From contig JANMNO010000071.1 of the NCBI GenBank assembly GCA_031374115.1, positions 27,261 to 91,260 on the forward strand: a stretch of DNA of 64,000 nt, in the 5' to 3' direction. Source of the DNA: JAKFWF01 sp031374115 (GTDB taxonomy: Bacteria > Pseudomonadota > Alphaproteobacteria > Rhizobiales > Hyphomicrobiaceae). Positions 18,190 through 26,728 of the stretch are shown piece by piece. The notes beneath the pieces are model-generated. The model was not told the origin of the DNA and made no database searches. It worked only from the letters and a program-made list of their open reading frames with translations. The translations under genes and the position numbers were made by a program. The stretch's first letter is position 1. Each line of letters begins with the position of its first letter.

Positions 18190-19263
18190 ATGGGGATCTC
18201 CACATTGCTGGTACTGAAACGTCTCGGGCCGCGGGCCGGCACGGCTGCCATGTCGCTAGCGGCGCTACTAGTGGCCACGGTCGCCGCCAGTGCCGCGCCT
18301 CCGGGCATCAGGACCAGCGATCAAAACCGCGTTCCTGCTTGCGTTACGCCGGAGCGCCTGATGGCGTTCCTCCGTGACCGCAACCCGAAGCTCGATGAAC
18401 ACTTCAACGACATCGCCGGCTGGTACAAGACCCATGGTGATAAGTGGCGCGTTCGCTGGGACTATGCCTTCTACCAGATGATCATCGAAACCAATTACCT
18501 CTCGTACCGAACCGGCGGCGGGAGTTGGGGCGACGTCAACCCAAAACAGAATAATTTCGCTGGCATTGGCACTACCGGCGGTGGCGTTCCCGGCGATGGC
18601 TATAAAGATGTCTCGACCGGTGTTCTGGCACAGATTCAGCATCTTGTAGCCTACTCCGGCGAACGGATGGAAAGCCCCGTCGCCCCGCGTACCCAGCTCA
18701 AACAAGACGACATCATCGCCGCCTCGGCACGGTTAAAACGCAACGTCACATTTAGCGATCTCGCCGGCCGCTGGGCCGTGGACAGACGTTATGCGCGCTC
18801 GATCGAATCGATCGCCGAGCGCTTCCGCACAGCGCACTGCAGTGGCCGCAGTCCGATCCCCGACGCGCCTGTCGAGACGACAGCACGTGTTGCTGCAAAG
18901 GCTGCACCAAGACTTGTCCGCGAGCCGGTGCAGGTGGCGTTCCGCCAGCGTTCTAGCCTTGGTGGTGCGGATCTGCGCCCGGTCACGCCGGTCGAGCCAG
19001 CCGCCGCGACAGCAACCGCGGCGTGTAAAGTGCAGGTGGCGAGCTATGTCGGCAAGGCAGGCGCCAGCAAGGCGCTACTGATCAAGACCCAAGTCGAAAA
19101 CGAGGTTCACTACACAGCGCTCCAGGTGCTTGATGGTTTCGAGCGCTCGATGGCGGATGGCTTCATCAAAACCCGGGCTCCCGGTGGCGCCATGGTCGCG
19201 CAATTCGAAACGAATGATGCGGCTCTCTCACGTGCTTATGAGCTGTGCCCGTCGGCGCGATGA
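18190..19263 (+). CDS. Secreted glucosaminidase-like protein, copy 2 of tandem pair
   Basis: 357 residues and a paralogue of the preceding gene, starting 25 bases after its stop. A signal peptide with a long n-region ends near AASAA (about 40). The shared core includes RVRWDYAFYQMIIETNYLSY, QNNFAGIGTTGGG and TGVLAQIQHLVAYSGER. The linker is shorter, about 45 residues. The C-terminal Cys-bracketed domain is CKVQVASYVG ... AYELCP. ATG 18190 is chosen over an earlier TTG inside the previous gene. Divergence between the copies is substantial, so the duplication is old and both were probably kept for different roles. Confidence 0.78.
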   Translation: MGISTLLVLKRLGPRAGTAAMSLAALLVATVAASAAPPGIRTSDQNRVPACVTPERLMAFLRDRNPKLDEHFNDIAGWYKTHGDKWRVRWDYAFYQMIIETNYLSYRTGGGSWGDVNPKQNNFAGIGTTGGGVPGDGYKDVSTGVLAQIQHLVAYSGERMESPVAPRTQLKQDDIIAASARLKRNVTFSDLAGRWAVDRRYARSIESIAERFRTAHCSGRSPIPDAPVETTARVAAKAAPRLVREPVQVAFRQRSSLGGADLRPVTPVEPAAATATAACKVQVASYVGKAGASKALLIKTQVENEVHYTALQVLDGFERSMADGFIKTRAPGGAMVAQFETNDAALSRAYELCPSAR

Positions 19264-19273
19264 CGGCGCCTGC

Positions 19274-20164
19274 CTACCCACGCCTGACCGCGAACGCGAC
19301 ACCGGCGACCGTGATCGCCATGCCAGCCATCTGCACGAGCGTCAGCGTTTCGCCGAACAGCAAATAGGCCTCGACGGCGACCGTGACCGGCACCAGGTAG
19401 ATCAGGCTTGCTGCCTTCGACACCGCACCACTGCGCACCAGCATGAGGAACAACGCGCCAGCGCCGATCGAAAGCGCGATAACCGACCAGACAAGCACGG
19501 CAAGCGTTACCCAGTTCCACTCCAGCCGCAGGTCTTCGGTGAGGATCGCAACAGGCAAAGTCGCGGCGAGCCCGCTCAGCAGCTGGATGGGCGTCAACGT
19601 GCGAAGATCGCAAGTGGCAAGGAACTTCTTCTGATGGATCGAGGCCAGCGTGAACGTCACCATCGCCAGGATGTTGAAGCCGAGCGCCACGCTGATTTCC
19701 GACAAGTCGCCAGGTGCCACACTCGCAAGCTTCGGCTGCAATACGAGAGCGATACCCCCGGTCGCCAGAGAGATGCCGATCCACTGTACCCATGATATGC
19801 GCTCATTGAGAAAGATCGGTGCCAGCAGCGCTGTCAGCAGCGGCTGCACAGCGGCAATCAATCCCGAGATACCCGCCGGCACACCGTGCGCAATCGCGTA
19901 CCAAACGCCGGCGAAATAAAACCCGACGCCGAAGATTCCCGATATCAGCATGTGTCCGAATTCGCCCAAGCTGGACGGCCATCGCGCACCGGACGCAAAG
20001 GCGTAAGTCACCAACAGCAACGCTGCGGCGGCATAGCGCACGCACAAGAACGTCAGGGGATCGGCATACGGTGCAATTGCGCGCGCGACGATCCAGCCCG
20101 TCGACCATAGGAAGACGAACAGCGCGGGCGCGATCCGCAGAAGCAAAGGCGACGTTGTGGGCAT
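19274..20164 (-). CDS. EamA/DMT-family transporter
   Basis: About 296 residues with ten hydrophobic segments and two EamA repeats. The first opens with ALFVFLWSTGWIVARAIAPYADPLTFLCVRYA; the second has ALGFNILAMVTFTLASIHQKKF and GALFLMLVRSGAVSKAASLIYLVPV, typical of the drug/metabolite exporter superfamily. It would export a metabolite or amino acid across the inner membrane; the substrate is unknown. In-frame starts at 20194 and 20224 are possible; none has a good ribosome-binding site. It converges on the glucosaminidase-like gene with a ten-base gap. Confidence 0.88.
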   Translation of the reverse strand: MPTTSPLLLRIAPALFVFLWSTGWIVARAIAPYADPLTFLCVRYAAAALLLVTYAFASGARWPSSLGEFGHMLISGIFGVGFYFAGVWYAIAHGVPAGISGLIAAVQPLLTALLAPIFLNERISWVQWIGISLATGGIALVLQPKLASVAPGDLSEISVALGFNILAMVTFTLASIHQKKFLATCDLRTLTPIQLLSGLAATLPVAILTEDLRLEWNWVTLAVLVWSVIALSIGAGALFLMLVRSGAVSKAASLIYLVPVTVAVEAYLLFGETLTLVQMAGMAITVAGVAFAVRRG

Positions 20165-20282
20165 GAACCGGGTCGGTTGAGGTGGCAGCGACATATCGCA
20201 CACCATCGCGATTCTCTCGCGCACGACAAACGCGCATCCCCAGCGCGATCAGCGCATGACGGAACGCGCCAGCTGCAACGCT

Positions 20283-21425
20283 TCACCGATTCGCGACCAA
20301 CGCCCGTTCCAGATCCGCGATTAGGTCGCCGACGCTTTCGACGCCGACGGAGAGACGCAGCAGATCTGGCGGGCAGGGGCTTGTCGGGCCCTCGATCGAG
20401 GCGCGATGCTCGATCAAACTCTCCACGCCGCCGAGCGATGTCGCGCGTTTCCACACCTGCACATTGGCGGCGGTGCGGATCGCTGCCTCGACGCCGCCAT
20501 GGACGCGGATTGAAAGCATGCCACCGAAACCGCTCGACATCTGGCGTTTGGCGATCTCATGCCCCGGATGGCTAGCCAGACCTGGATAAAGCGCGCTCGC
20601 CACCCGCTGGTGCTTGGCAAAGTGCTGCGCGATCGCCATCGCCGCGTTCGACTGATGCCGCACACGCAAGTGCAGCGTGCGCATGCCACGCATCAGCAAA
20701 AACGCTTCGAACGGTCCGAGCACCGCACCAACGTCACGACGCACGGCGGCGGTGCGCTCGAACAATGCATCCTTCGTCTTGAACGTCAGCGAACCGGCGA
20801 TCACGTCGGAGTGTCCGTTCAGATACTTGGTCGCCGCATGCATCACGACGTCGGCGCCATGCTCGATCGGTCGCGTGATCACCGGTGACGACACCGTCGA
20901 GTCGACCGCGACGACCGCGCCCGCTGCATGCGCGATTTTGCATACGGCCGCGATATCGGTGATCGCCCACGTCGGGTTGGATGGAGTTTCGAGCCAAACG
21001 CATCGGGTTTTGCCAGCGACCACCGCAGACTTCAGCGCATCTAGATCGCTGTTGTCGAAGAACGTGGCGGTGAGACCCAAGGCTGGTGCGAATTCGATCA
21101 GCCAGCGGCGCAAGCCCCAGTACATCACGTTCGGCGCGACGATGTGAGCGGGCCGCTCAAGGGCCAGGAATAATGCGGTTGCAGCCGCCATGCCGGATCC
21201 GAGAAGAAGCGTCGACGCACCGCCTTCTAACCGGTTGAGGACATCCTCGGCCATGCGCACGGTCGGCGTGTCGGGGCGGGCGTAAACATACCCCTTCGGA
21301 TAGGCGTTATCGGGTTCGCGCTCAAATGTCGTGCTGATGTGGATCGGCGGTACGATGGCGCCCGATAGCGGTTCGATCAATCCGCCACCCTGGGCCGCAA
21401 ATGTTTCGGGGCTGACCGGCTTCAT
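20283..21425 (-). CDS. Cys/Met-metabolism PLP-dependent enzyme (cystathionine gamma-synthase/lyase type)
   Basis: 380 residues of the trans-sulfuration PLP family. Seen are PPIHISTTFER, YARPDTPTVRMAEDVLNRLE, the LLLGSGMAAATALFLAL phosphate-binding block, WLETPSNPTW, VVAVDSTVSSPV and the Schiff-base Lys in HAATKYLNGHSDVIAG. The C-terminal SLGGVESLIEHRAS and LLRLSVGVESVGDLIADLE are conserved. The exact reaction (gamma-synthase, beta-lyase or gamma-lyase) cannot be fixed. ATG 21425 has AAGGAC upstream; in-frame sequence further upstream to 22172 is antisense to the next gene and not coding. Confidence 0.93.
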   Translation of the reverse strand: MKPVSPETFAAQGGGLIEPLSGAIVPPIHISTTFEREPDNAYPKGYVYARPDTPTVRMAEDVLNRLEGGASTLLLGSGMAAATALFLALERPAHIVAPNVMYWGLRRWLIEFAPALGLTATFFDNSDLDALKSAVVAGKTRCVWLETPSNPTWAITDIAAVCKIAHAAGAVVAVDSTVSSPVITRPIEHGADVVMHAATKYLNGHSDVIAGSLTFKTKDALFERTAAVRRDVGAVLGPFEAFLLMRGMRTLHLRVRHQSNAAMAIAQHFAKHQRVASALYPGLASHPGHEIAKRQMSSGFGGMLSIRVHGGVEAAIRTAANVQVWKRATSLGGVESLIEHRASIEGPTSPCPPDLLRLSVGVESVGDLIADLERALVANR

Positions 21426-21562
21426 GGTGGGCGTCCTTGTGTTCTTCCATCGTGTAGGTCGTCTCGCATATCGGATCTGGCGCGTCATCTCAACGAGCTT
21501 GACCAACCTGGGCTCCGCGACCTTAACTCGTGTATCGCCAGAAAAGAAACGCCGAGGCGTCA

Positions 21563-22876
21563 ATGCTAACCGATCGATATGGCCTCCAGCTTGCGACCGC
21601 ATCCGATGTCGCTGCTGCCAGCTACCGGGAGGGCGTCGATTTGGTGTTGAGTGCCTGGCCGGGAGCGGGGGAGCGTCTCGAGGCGGCAATCGCAGCCGAC
21701 CCGTCATTCGCGCTCGCACACATCGCACGAGCCAGAGTGCACCAGATGCGTGCCGAGGGCACAGCTGCCCGCACAAGTGCGCAGCAAGCCCGCGCCTTGG
21801 CACTCGCCGCGAGCACTCGCGAACAAAGCCACACCAACGTGCTCGCGTTAAACATCGAAGGTCAATCGGCCGCAGCAATTTTGGCAGCCGAGCAGCATCT
21901 GGAAGCTTGGCCGCGCGATGCTCTCGTATTGTCGCTGCTGCTCGGCGCATTCGGGCTCTATGCTTTTTCCGGTCGTGCCGATCACGATGCCGCACGGGTT
22001 GCCATCTGCGAACGGCATGCGCGCCACTATGGTCAGGATTGGTGGTTTTTGACCTACCTAGGATGGTCGCATACGGAAGCGGGCAATACCGGAGCTGGCC
22101 GAGCGCTCGCTGAACGCGCACTCGAATTGCGCCGCCAGAATGCGAATGCGGCGCATGCGCTGTCGCACGCATTGTTCGAGCAGGGTGAGGCGCTGGTCTG
22201 CCAGAACTTCCTCAACGATTGGATGCCCGGTTACGACCGCACCGGCATTCTCAACGGTCACCTGTGCTGGCACTTGTCGCTCATTGCTCTCGAACAGGGT
22301 GATGTCGATTCAGCCATGAAACTATACGAGGAGCGGATCAGGCCGTCGGTTTCGCATGCGGCGCCACTCAATGCCTTTACCGATTCGGCCTCGTTACTGT
22401 GGCGCGCCGGTTTGAGCTCCGGCGATGGGATCGGGCCGCGATGGGATGAAACATCGACCTACGCTGCGCAGATGTTCCCGAACGCGGGTCTAGCTTTTGC
22501 AGATGTACATCATGCATTGGTGGCTGCAGGGAGCGGAAACACCGAAGCAACGAACGCCCGGCTGGCTCAACTTCGCGCACTGCAGGCCAAGGGCCGCTTG
22601 CCTGCTGGTGCCGTCGTCGTCAACTTGTCACGCGGCTTGCAAGCATTTGCGGCAGGCGACTACAAAACCGCGATCGCAGCATTGGAGGCAGTAATATCCG
22701 ACACGGTATGCATCGGTGGCAGTCACGCTCAACGCGAGCTGATCGAAGACACTTTGATCGTCGCGTATCTGCGCGGTGGCTCCCCGGAAAAGGCGCGTGC
22801 GACGATCGATCAGCGGCTTCATCGGCGGCCATCGGCGCGGGATGCAGCGTGGCGCGCACAGACCACGGCTGGCTGA
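21563..22876 (+). CDS. Tetratricopeptide-repeat protein, TTC38-like
   Basis: 437 residues resembling the bacterial homologues of TTC38: early YREGVDLVLSAWPGAGERLEAAIAADPSFALAH, then YGQDWWFLTYLGWSHTEAGN and NANAAHALSHALFEQGEAL. The middle block NGHLCWHLSLIALEQGDVDSAM and a helical C-terminal half complete the pattern. No signal peptide is evident. Function is unknown; the helical repeats point to protein or peptide binding. It is divergent from the trans-sulfuration gene, with about 137 bases between starts. ATG 21563 is selected; 21530 is possible. Confidence 0.75.
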   Translation: MLTDRYGLQLATASDVAAASYREGVDLVLSAWPGAGERLEAAIAADPSFALAHIARARVHQMRAEGTAARTSAQQARALALAASTREQSHTNVLALNIEGQSAAAILAAEQHLEAWPRDALVLSLLLGAFGLYAFSGRADHDAARVAICERHARHYGQDWWFLTYLGWSHTEAGNTGAGRALAERALELRRQNANAAHALSHALFEQGEALVCQNFLNDWMPGYDRTGILNGHLCWHLSLIALEQGDVDSAMKLYEERIRPSVSHAAPLNAFTDSASLLWRAGLSSGDGIGPRWDETSTYAAQMFPNAGLAFADVHHALVAAGSGNTEATNARLAQLRALQAKGRLPAGAVVVNLSRGLQAFAAGDYKTAIAALEAVISDTVCIGGSHAQRELIEDTLIVAYLRGGSPEKARATIDQRLHRRPSARDAAWRAQTTAG

Positions 22877-22918
22877 TCCCCCTTCCACCATCGCCTCGGC
22901 GCAGCTATTCGCTACTGC

Positions 22919-23749
22919 ATGAAAACACCCGACCGTTCGATTCTCATCACCGGTTGCTCCACCGGCATCGGTTTTGCCGCCGCGCGCGATCTCAAGCAAC
23001 GCGGCTGGCGTGTGCTCGCGACGGCACGCAAGCCGGGCGATATCGCGCGCCTCTCCGGCCTGGGGCTAGAGGTTCTGCCTTTGGAGATGGCGGACCCGGC
23101 TTCGATCGGGGCATGCGCCGCTCGGGCGTTGGACATGACCGATAGCAAACTTGGCGCGCTCTTTTCCAACGCCGCCTATGGCCAAGTTGGCGCCGTTGAA
23201 GATCTGACAGCAGACGTTCTGCGCCAGCAGTTCGAGGTCAACGTCATCGGCCTGCATGATCTCACGCAACGTCTGATACCCTCGATGCGCGCCAATGGCG
23301 CCGGGCGAATCGTGCAGTGCTCATCAGTCCTCGGCTTGATGTCGGCGCCCTATCGCGGCGCATATTGCGCATCCAAGTTCGCACTCGAGGGTTTGACTGA
23401 TGCAATGCGAATGGAATTACACGGCACCGGGATCCACGTTTCGCTGATCGAACCGGGACCGATAAGGACAGAGTTTCTGCCGACCGCCTTGGCGATGTTT
23501 CGCGCCAAAGTCGACATCGAGAATTCTCCGCACCGGGACAACTACAAACGGCGACTGGCGTCGATGGAGACTGGCGGCAAGACCACATTCAAACTCGAAC
23601 CTGAAGCGGTCGTCCGGCAACTTATCCGCGCGCTCGAAGCCCCCCGACCCAAACCGCGCTATTTCGTGACCGCCCCGACGTATATTGCAAACATTCTCAA
23701 GCGTTCCCTGCCGACTATCATCCTCGATCGGTTTGCGCGCGGGCAGTAA
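22919..23749 (+). CDS. Short-chain dehydrogenase/reductase
   Basis: 276 residues. The NAD(P) motif ILITGCSTGIGFAAARDL, the FSNAAYG segment (variant of NNAG), the catalytic Ser in IVQCSSVLG and YCASK (Tyr-Lys pair) all match the classical SDR family; YRGAYCASKFALEGLTDAMR is characteristic. The C-terminal part KRSLPTIILDRF is longer than in minimal SDRs. The TGCSTGIG form is common in retinol or hydroxysteroid dehydrogenase-like members, but the substrate is not deducible. It starts 42 bases after the TTC38-like gene and is followed by the MaoC hydratase. Confidence 0.88.
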   Translation: MKTPDRSILITGCSTGIGFAAARDLKQRGWRVLATARKPGDIARLSGLGLEVLPLEMADPASIGACAARALDMTDSKLGALFSNAAYGQVGAVEDLTADVLRQQFEVNVIGLHDLTQRLIPSMRANGAGRIVQCSSVLGLMSAPYRGAYCASKFALEGLTDAMRMELHGTGIHVSLIEPGPIRTEFLPTALAMFRAKVDIENSPHRDNYKRRLASMETGGKTTFKLEPEAVVRQLIRALEAPRPKPRYFVTAPTYIANILKRSLPTIILDRFARGQ

Positions 23750-23844
23750 AATCCTGTTCCCGGTTACTCCCTCTTGCTGCGGTGCAATACCACAGTTAGG
23801 CTCGACCGCTGGGTTAGCAGATATCGGACAACTAGGATTTTCAC

Positions 23845-24282
23845 ATGACGATGATGATGCGCAAAAGCTACGCCTTCGAAGACCTCGAAGAGGGCATGGA
23901 GGCAACCGTCCAGCGCATCGTCAGCCAAGGCGATATATCATCGTTCGCCGATGTCAGCGGCGACAAGAACCCGCTGCACCTCGATCCGAACTTCGCTGCA
24001 AAGACAATGTTTGGCGGCTGCATCGCACATGGCATGCTGACCGCTAGCTATATCTCTGCGGCTTTCGCCATGGAATTGCCCGGTCCCGGCGCGATTTATA
24101 TTTCGCAAACGCTCAATTTCAAGGGGCCGGTACGTGTCGGAGATAAAGTTTTGACGAAAGTCACGGTCGCCGAATTGTTTCCAGCAAAGCGCCGCGCGCG
24201 GTTTGATTGTGCGTGCTTCGTCAACGGTCGTGAAGTTCTAACCGGCGAAGCAATTTTAATGGTGCCCGCGCGGCCGGGCTAG
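23845..24282 (+). CDS. MaoC-family (R)-enoyl-CoA hydratase
   Basis: 145 residues forming one hot-dog domain. The hydratase-2 motif is clear: SSFADVSGDKNPLHLDPNFA (about 33-52, catalytic Asp and His), followed by GGCIAHGML. Such proteins hydrate trans-2-enoyl-CoA to (R)-3-hydroxyacyl-CoA, often supplying polyhydroxyalkanoate synthesis or beta-oxidation side routes. No pha genes are nearby. The start ATG has AGGA about nine bases upstream; a second ATG lies two codons in. Confidence 0.92.
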   Translation: MTMMMRKSYAFEDLEEGMEATVQRIVSQGDISSFADVSGDKNPLHLDPNFAAKTMFGGCIAHGMLTASYISAAFAMELPGPGAIYISQTLNFKGPVRVGDKVLTKVTVAELFPAKRRARFDCACFVNGREVLTGEAILMVPARPG

Positions 24283-24374
24283 ATTTGCTCTTTTGTGGAA
24301 GCCAGCTTGCCCTGACTGACGAATGCTGCCCCGCCGGACGGTGTATCTGAGAACTTGCCGCTGCTCGATCGAGG

Positions 24375-25394
24375 ATGGATTCAACCGTGTTCGCCAAAGT
24401 TGTATTTAATCGATCTCAAGCCGCAAACGCAACTTTACTCGCTGCCGCCTTGTTCGTCATGGCGGCATGCCTACTTCCACTTTCCGCCGAAGCTGCAAAG
24501 GTCATGTTCGGCAAGCAAGAGCATTTGGAAAAATTACAGGATCTAGAGATCAAAGGGCCAGCTGGCGAGACACTTTACCTTGGCCACAAGTACGCTCACC
24601 ACTCATTCATCGCCCCCTACATGCTTTCCGACGACGGATATATTCTCGGCGTCGTCGGACAAAACCGCTACTTCACACTCGACCCGACACTGATCGAACA
24701 ATTACAGGCGACCGGCAAGCTGCCAAAACCCTTGCCCCTTTATGGGATATCGCTTTTCGATTATGCCTTCGGCTATTCCTTATGGATTTTAATCGCGGGC
24801 ATTGGCGTCGCCATTTATTTCAGCAGGAGCAAGGATGCCAAGGCGAAGGAGGCGTTGCCTTTCGCCCGCGCCGGTGTGGCTCACGAACAGGCCGGCCAAT
24901 TCGATTTGGCCATCGCCGAGTACGATCAGGCACTCGCGATCGATCCGAAGCTTGCCGGAATTTTATGCCGCCGAGGACACACACATCACAGCCAAGGCGA
25001 CTACGACCGAGCCGTAGCCGACTATTCGAAAGCCATTTCCCTTACGCCTAAAGATGCGTCGCCGCTTCTCGGACGCGGGGCTGCCTTCGAAGCTAAATCC
25101 ATGCTGAAGCAGGCTTTCGACGACTATTCGCGAGCCATCAGAATCAGCAAGGCGGCGATCGCCTACCATGCGCGCGGCACGGCGCATTTGAGATCCGGCG
25201 ACTTCGAAGCCGCGATCGCCGATTTCACCGCCGCGATCAAGAAGGATCAGCTGCTCGTCGCAGCCTACCAGGATCGCGCCGTTGCTTATGGACGCATTGG
25301 GCAGCGAGCCAAGGCCGATGCCGATCACCAGCGGGCAGCTCAGATCGGCGCCCGCCAGCAAATGGGCCAACCTGTGCGCGCCCGTTCAGCATAG
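24375..25394 (+). CDS. Membrane-anchored TPR protein
   Basis: 339 residues. An N-terminal hydrophobic stretch (about 20-40, signal-like) is followed by an extracytoplasmic part of about 90 residues. A second membrane segment (FGYSLWILIAGIGVAIYF, about 132-150) leads to at least four TPR units (AGVAHEQAGQFDLAIAEYDQALAIDPK, then repeats at about 34-residue intervals). It is probably a scaffold at the inner membrane with the TPR part in the cytoplasm; partner unknown. There is no evident operon with its neighbours. Confidence 0.75.
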   Translation: MDSTVFAKVVFNRSQAANATLLAAALFVMAACLLPLSAEAAKVMFGKQEHLEKLQDLEIKGPAGETLYLGHKYAHHSFIAPYMLSDDGYILGVVGQNRYFTLDPTLIEQLQATGKLPKPLPLYGISLFDYAFGYSLWILIAGIGVAIYFSRSKDAKAKEALPFARAGVAHEQAGQFDLAIAEYDQALAIDPKLAGILCRRGHTHHSQGDYDRAVADYSKAISLTPKDASPLLGRGAAFEAKSMLKQAFDDYSRAIRISKAAIAYHARGTAHLRSGDFEAAIADFTAAIKKDQLLVAAYQDRAVAYGRIGQRAKADADHQRAAQIGARQQMGQPVRARSA

Positions 25395-25475
25395 CCCCCA
25401 TGCGGCGCTGCATCTGTGAGCACTGGGCGGGGTGCTGTTAGTGTGCTGCAAAATGCAATGCCCAGGGAACTCCAG

Positions 25476-26678
25476 ATGCCAAAAACCAAAACTGCAACCA
25501 CCGCCAAACCAGCAAGATCGCCAGCTACGAACCCAATGATCCGCGTCGCAACCTACGATGGCCCAGGCGCCGATCCGGTCATCCGCGAAGTACCGTGGCC
25601 GAAGGTTGGCCACAAGGCTGCCCTGATCAAGATCGGCGCCTGCGGCGTATGTGGAACGGATCAGCATATCCTCAAGGGTCATTGGCCGAAACCGCTACCT
25701 TGGCCATTTACACTCGGCCACGAGCTGGCCGGCGTCATTGTCGAGCTCGGCTCCGAACTCAAGACCGATCACATGGGCAAGCCGCTGCAGGTCGGCTCGA
25801 AACTTATGCTACCGCCGTTGATGCCGTGCGGATTCTGCGACTGGTGCAAGCGCTATCCCGAGCAATCCAACAAGTGCCTGACGCCGGTGTATTACGGCCG
25901 CTACCTCGGCTTCGACAAGCCACCGCACCTGTGGGGCGGGTGGGCCGAGTACGTCTACGTCGACTACGAGGAACTTCCCGGCACCAAGATCTACAAGCTT
26001 CCCGACGATATGAGTTTGCTGCTGGGTTCGCTGTCCGAACCGTTGACATCATGCATCCGCGGGTTCAACCGCGCGATCAAGGCGGGTGGCTTCAAGTGGG
26101 GCGACACGGTCGTCATTCAGGGCACCGGACCGATCGGCATCCTGGCCATTGCCGCCGCCCAGGAGATGGGTGCCGGACGGGTCATCGCAGTCGGCGCGCC
26201 GGAAACACCACGACTTGCACTCGCGCGTGATTTCGGCGCCGAGGCGACCGTCGATATCGAAGTGCACAAGACAGCTGAGGATCGGATCAAGGCGGTGCGC
26301 GACATCGTCGGCGGTTATGGCGCCGATCTCGTGATGGATTGCTCCGGCCATCCGACGGCTGGACCCGAGGGCATCGAGTTCCTGCGCGATGGCGGCACCT
26401 ACGTCGAGATGGGCCAGTTCACAGATGCCGGCTCAATCATGACGTCATGGCACCGCATCTGTACCAAGGATCTGAACGTTCTCGGGTCCTGGGCGTTCAC
26501 CGCCAACGATTTGGCGCTCGGCGTCGAGATGCTCTATAAGGCGCGAGACAAATATCCCTGGCGCAAGATGCAGACGCTGTATCCGTTCAGCGAGGATGGC
26601 GTGAAGCGCGCCGTCGCCGACGCGATGGCGATGAAGACCGTGAAGTCGACCATCATCCCCTTCGAGGAAATGATTTAG
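25476..26678 (+). CDS. Zinc-dependent alcohol/polyol dehydrogenase (MDR family)
   Basis: 400 residues. Catalytic zinc ligands are in CGVCGTDQH and GHELAG. The structural zinc loop with four Cys reads PCGFCDWCKRYPEQSNKC (about 115-132). The NAD-binding fold shows VVIQGTGPIGILAIAAAQEMGAGRVIAVG. Family knowledge: medium-chain dehydrogenases of this type oxidise alcohols, polyols or L-threonine. It is followed 50 bases later by a TRAP-type binding protein, hinting that the imported compound could be its substrate (inference). ATG 25476 has AGGGAA upstream. Confidence 0.9.
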   Translation: MPKTKTATTAKPARSPATNPMIRVATYDGPGADPVIREVPWPKVGHKAALIKIGACGVCGTDQHILKGHWPKPLPWPFTLGHELAGVIVELGSELKTDHMGKPLQVGSKLMLPPLMPCGFCDWCKRYPEQSNKCLTPVYYGRYLGFDKPPHLWGGWAEYVYVDYEELPGTKIYKLPDDMSLLLGSLSEPLTSCIRGFNRAIKAGGFKWGDTVVIQGTGPIGILAIAAAQEMGAGRVIAVGAPETPRLALARDFGAEATVDIEVHKTAEDRIKAVRDIVGGYGADLVMDCSGHPTAGPEGIEFLRDGGTYVEMGQFTDAGSIMTSWHRICTKDLNVLGSWAFTANDLALGVEMLYKARDKYPWRKMQTLYPFSEDGVKRAVADAMAMKTVKSTIIPFEEMI

Positions 26679-26728
26679 CTGACGCCAGCTTTATGGCCTG
26701 TGATAAAACGACGTCAGCGGAGCCAGCG

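Noticed and set aside
21426..21562. Possible SAM-type riboswitch before the trans-sulfuration gene
   Set aside because: I compared the leader by eye with remembered SAM-II and SAM/SAH patterns and could not match the conserved bases; a covariance search would decide.
21426..22172. Upstream extension of the trans-sulfuration enzyme
   Set aside because: The extra sequence is antisense to the TTC38-like gene and has no resemblance to any protein; ATG 21425 has a good ribosome-binding site.
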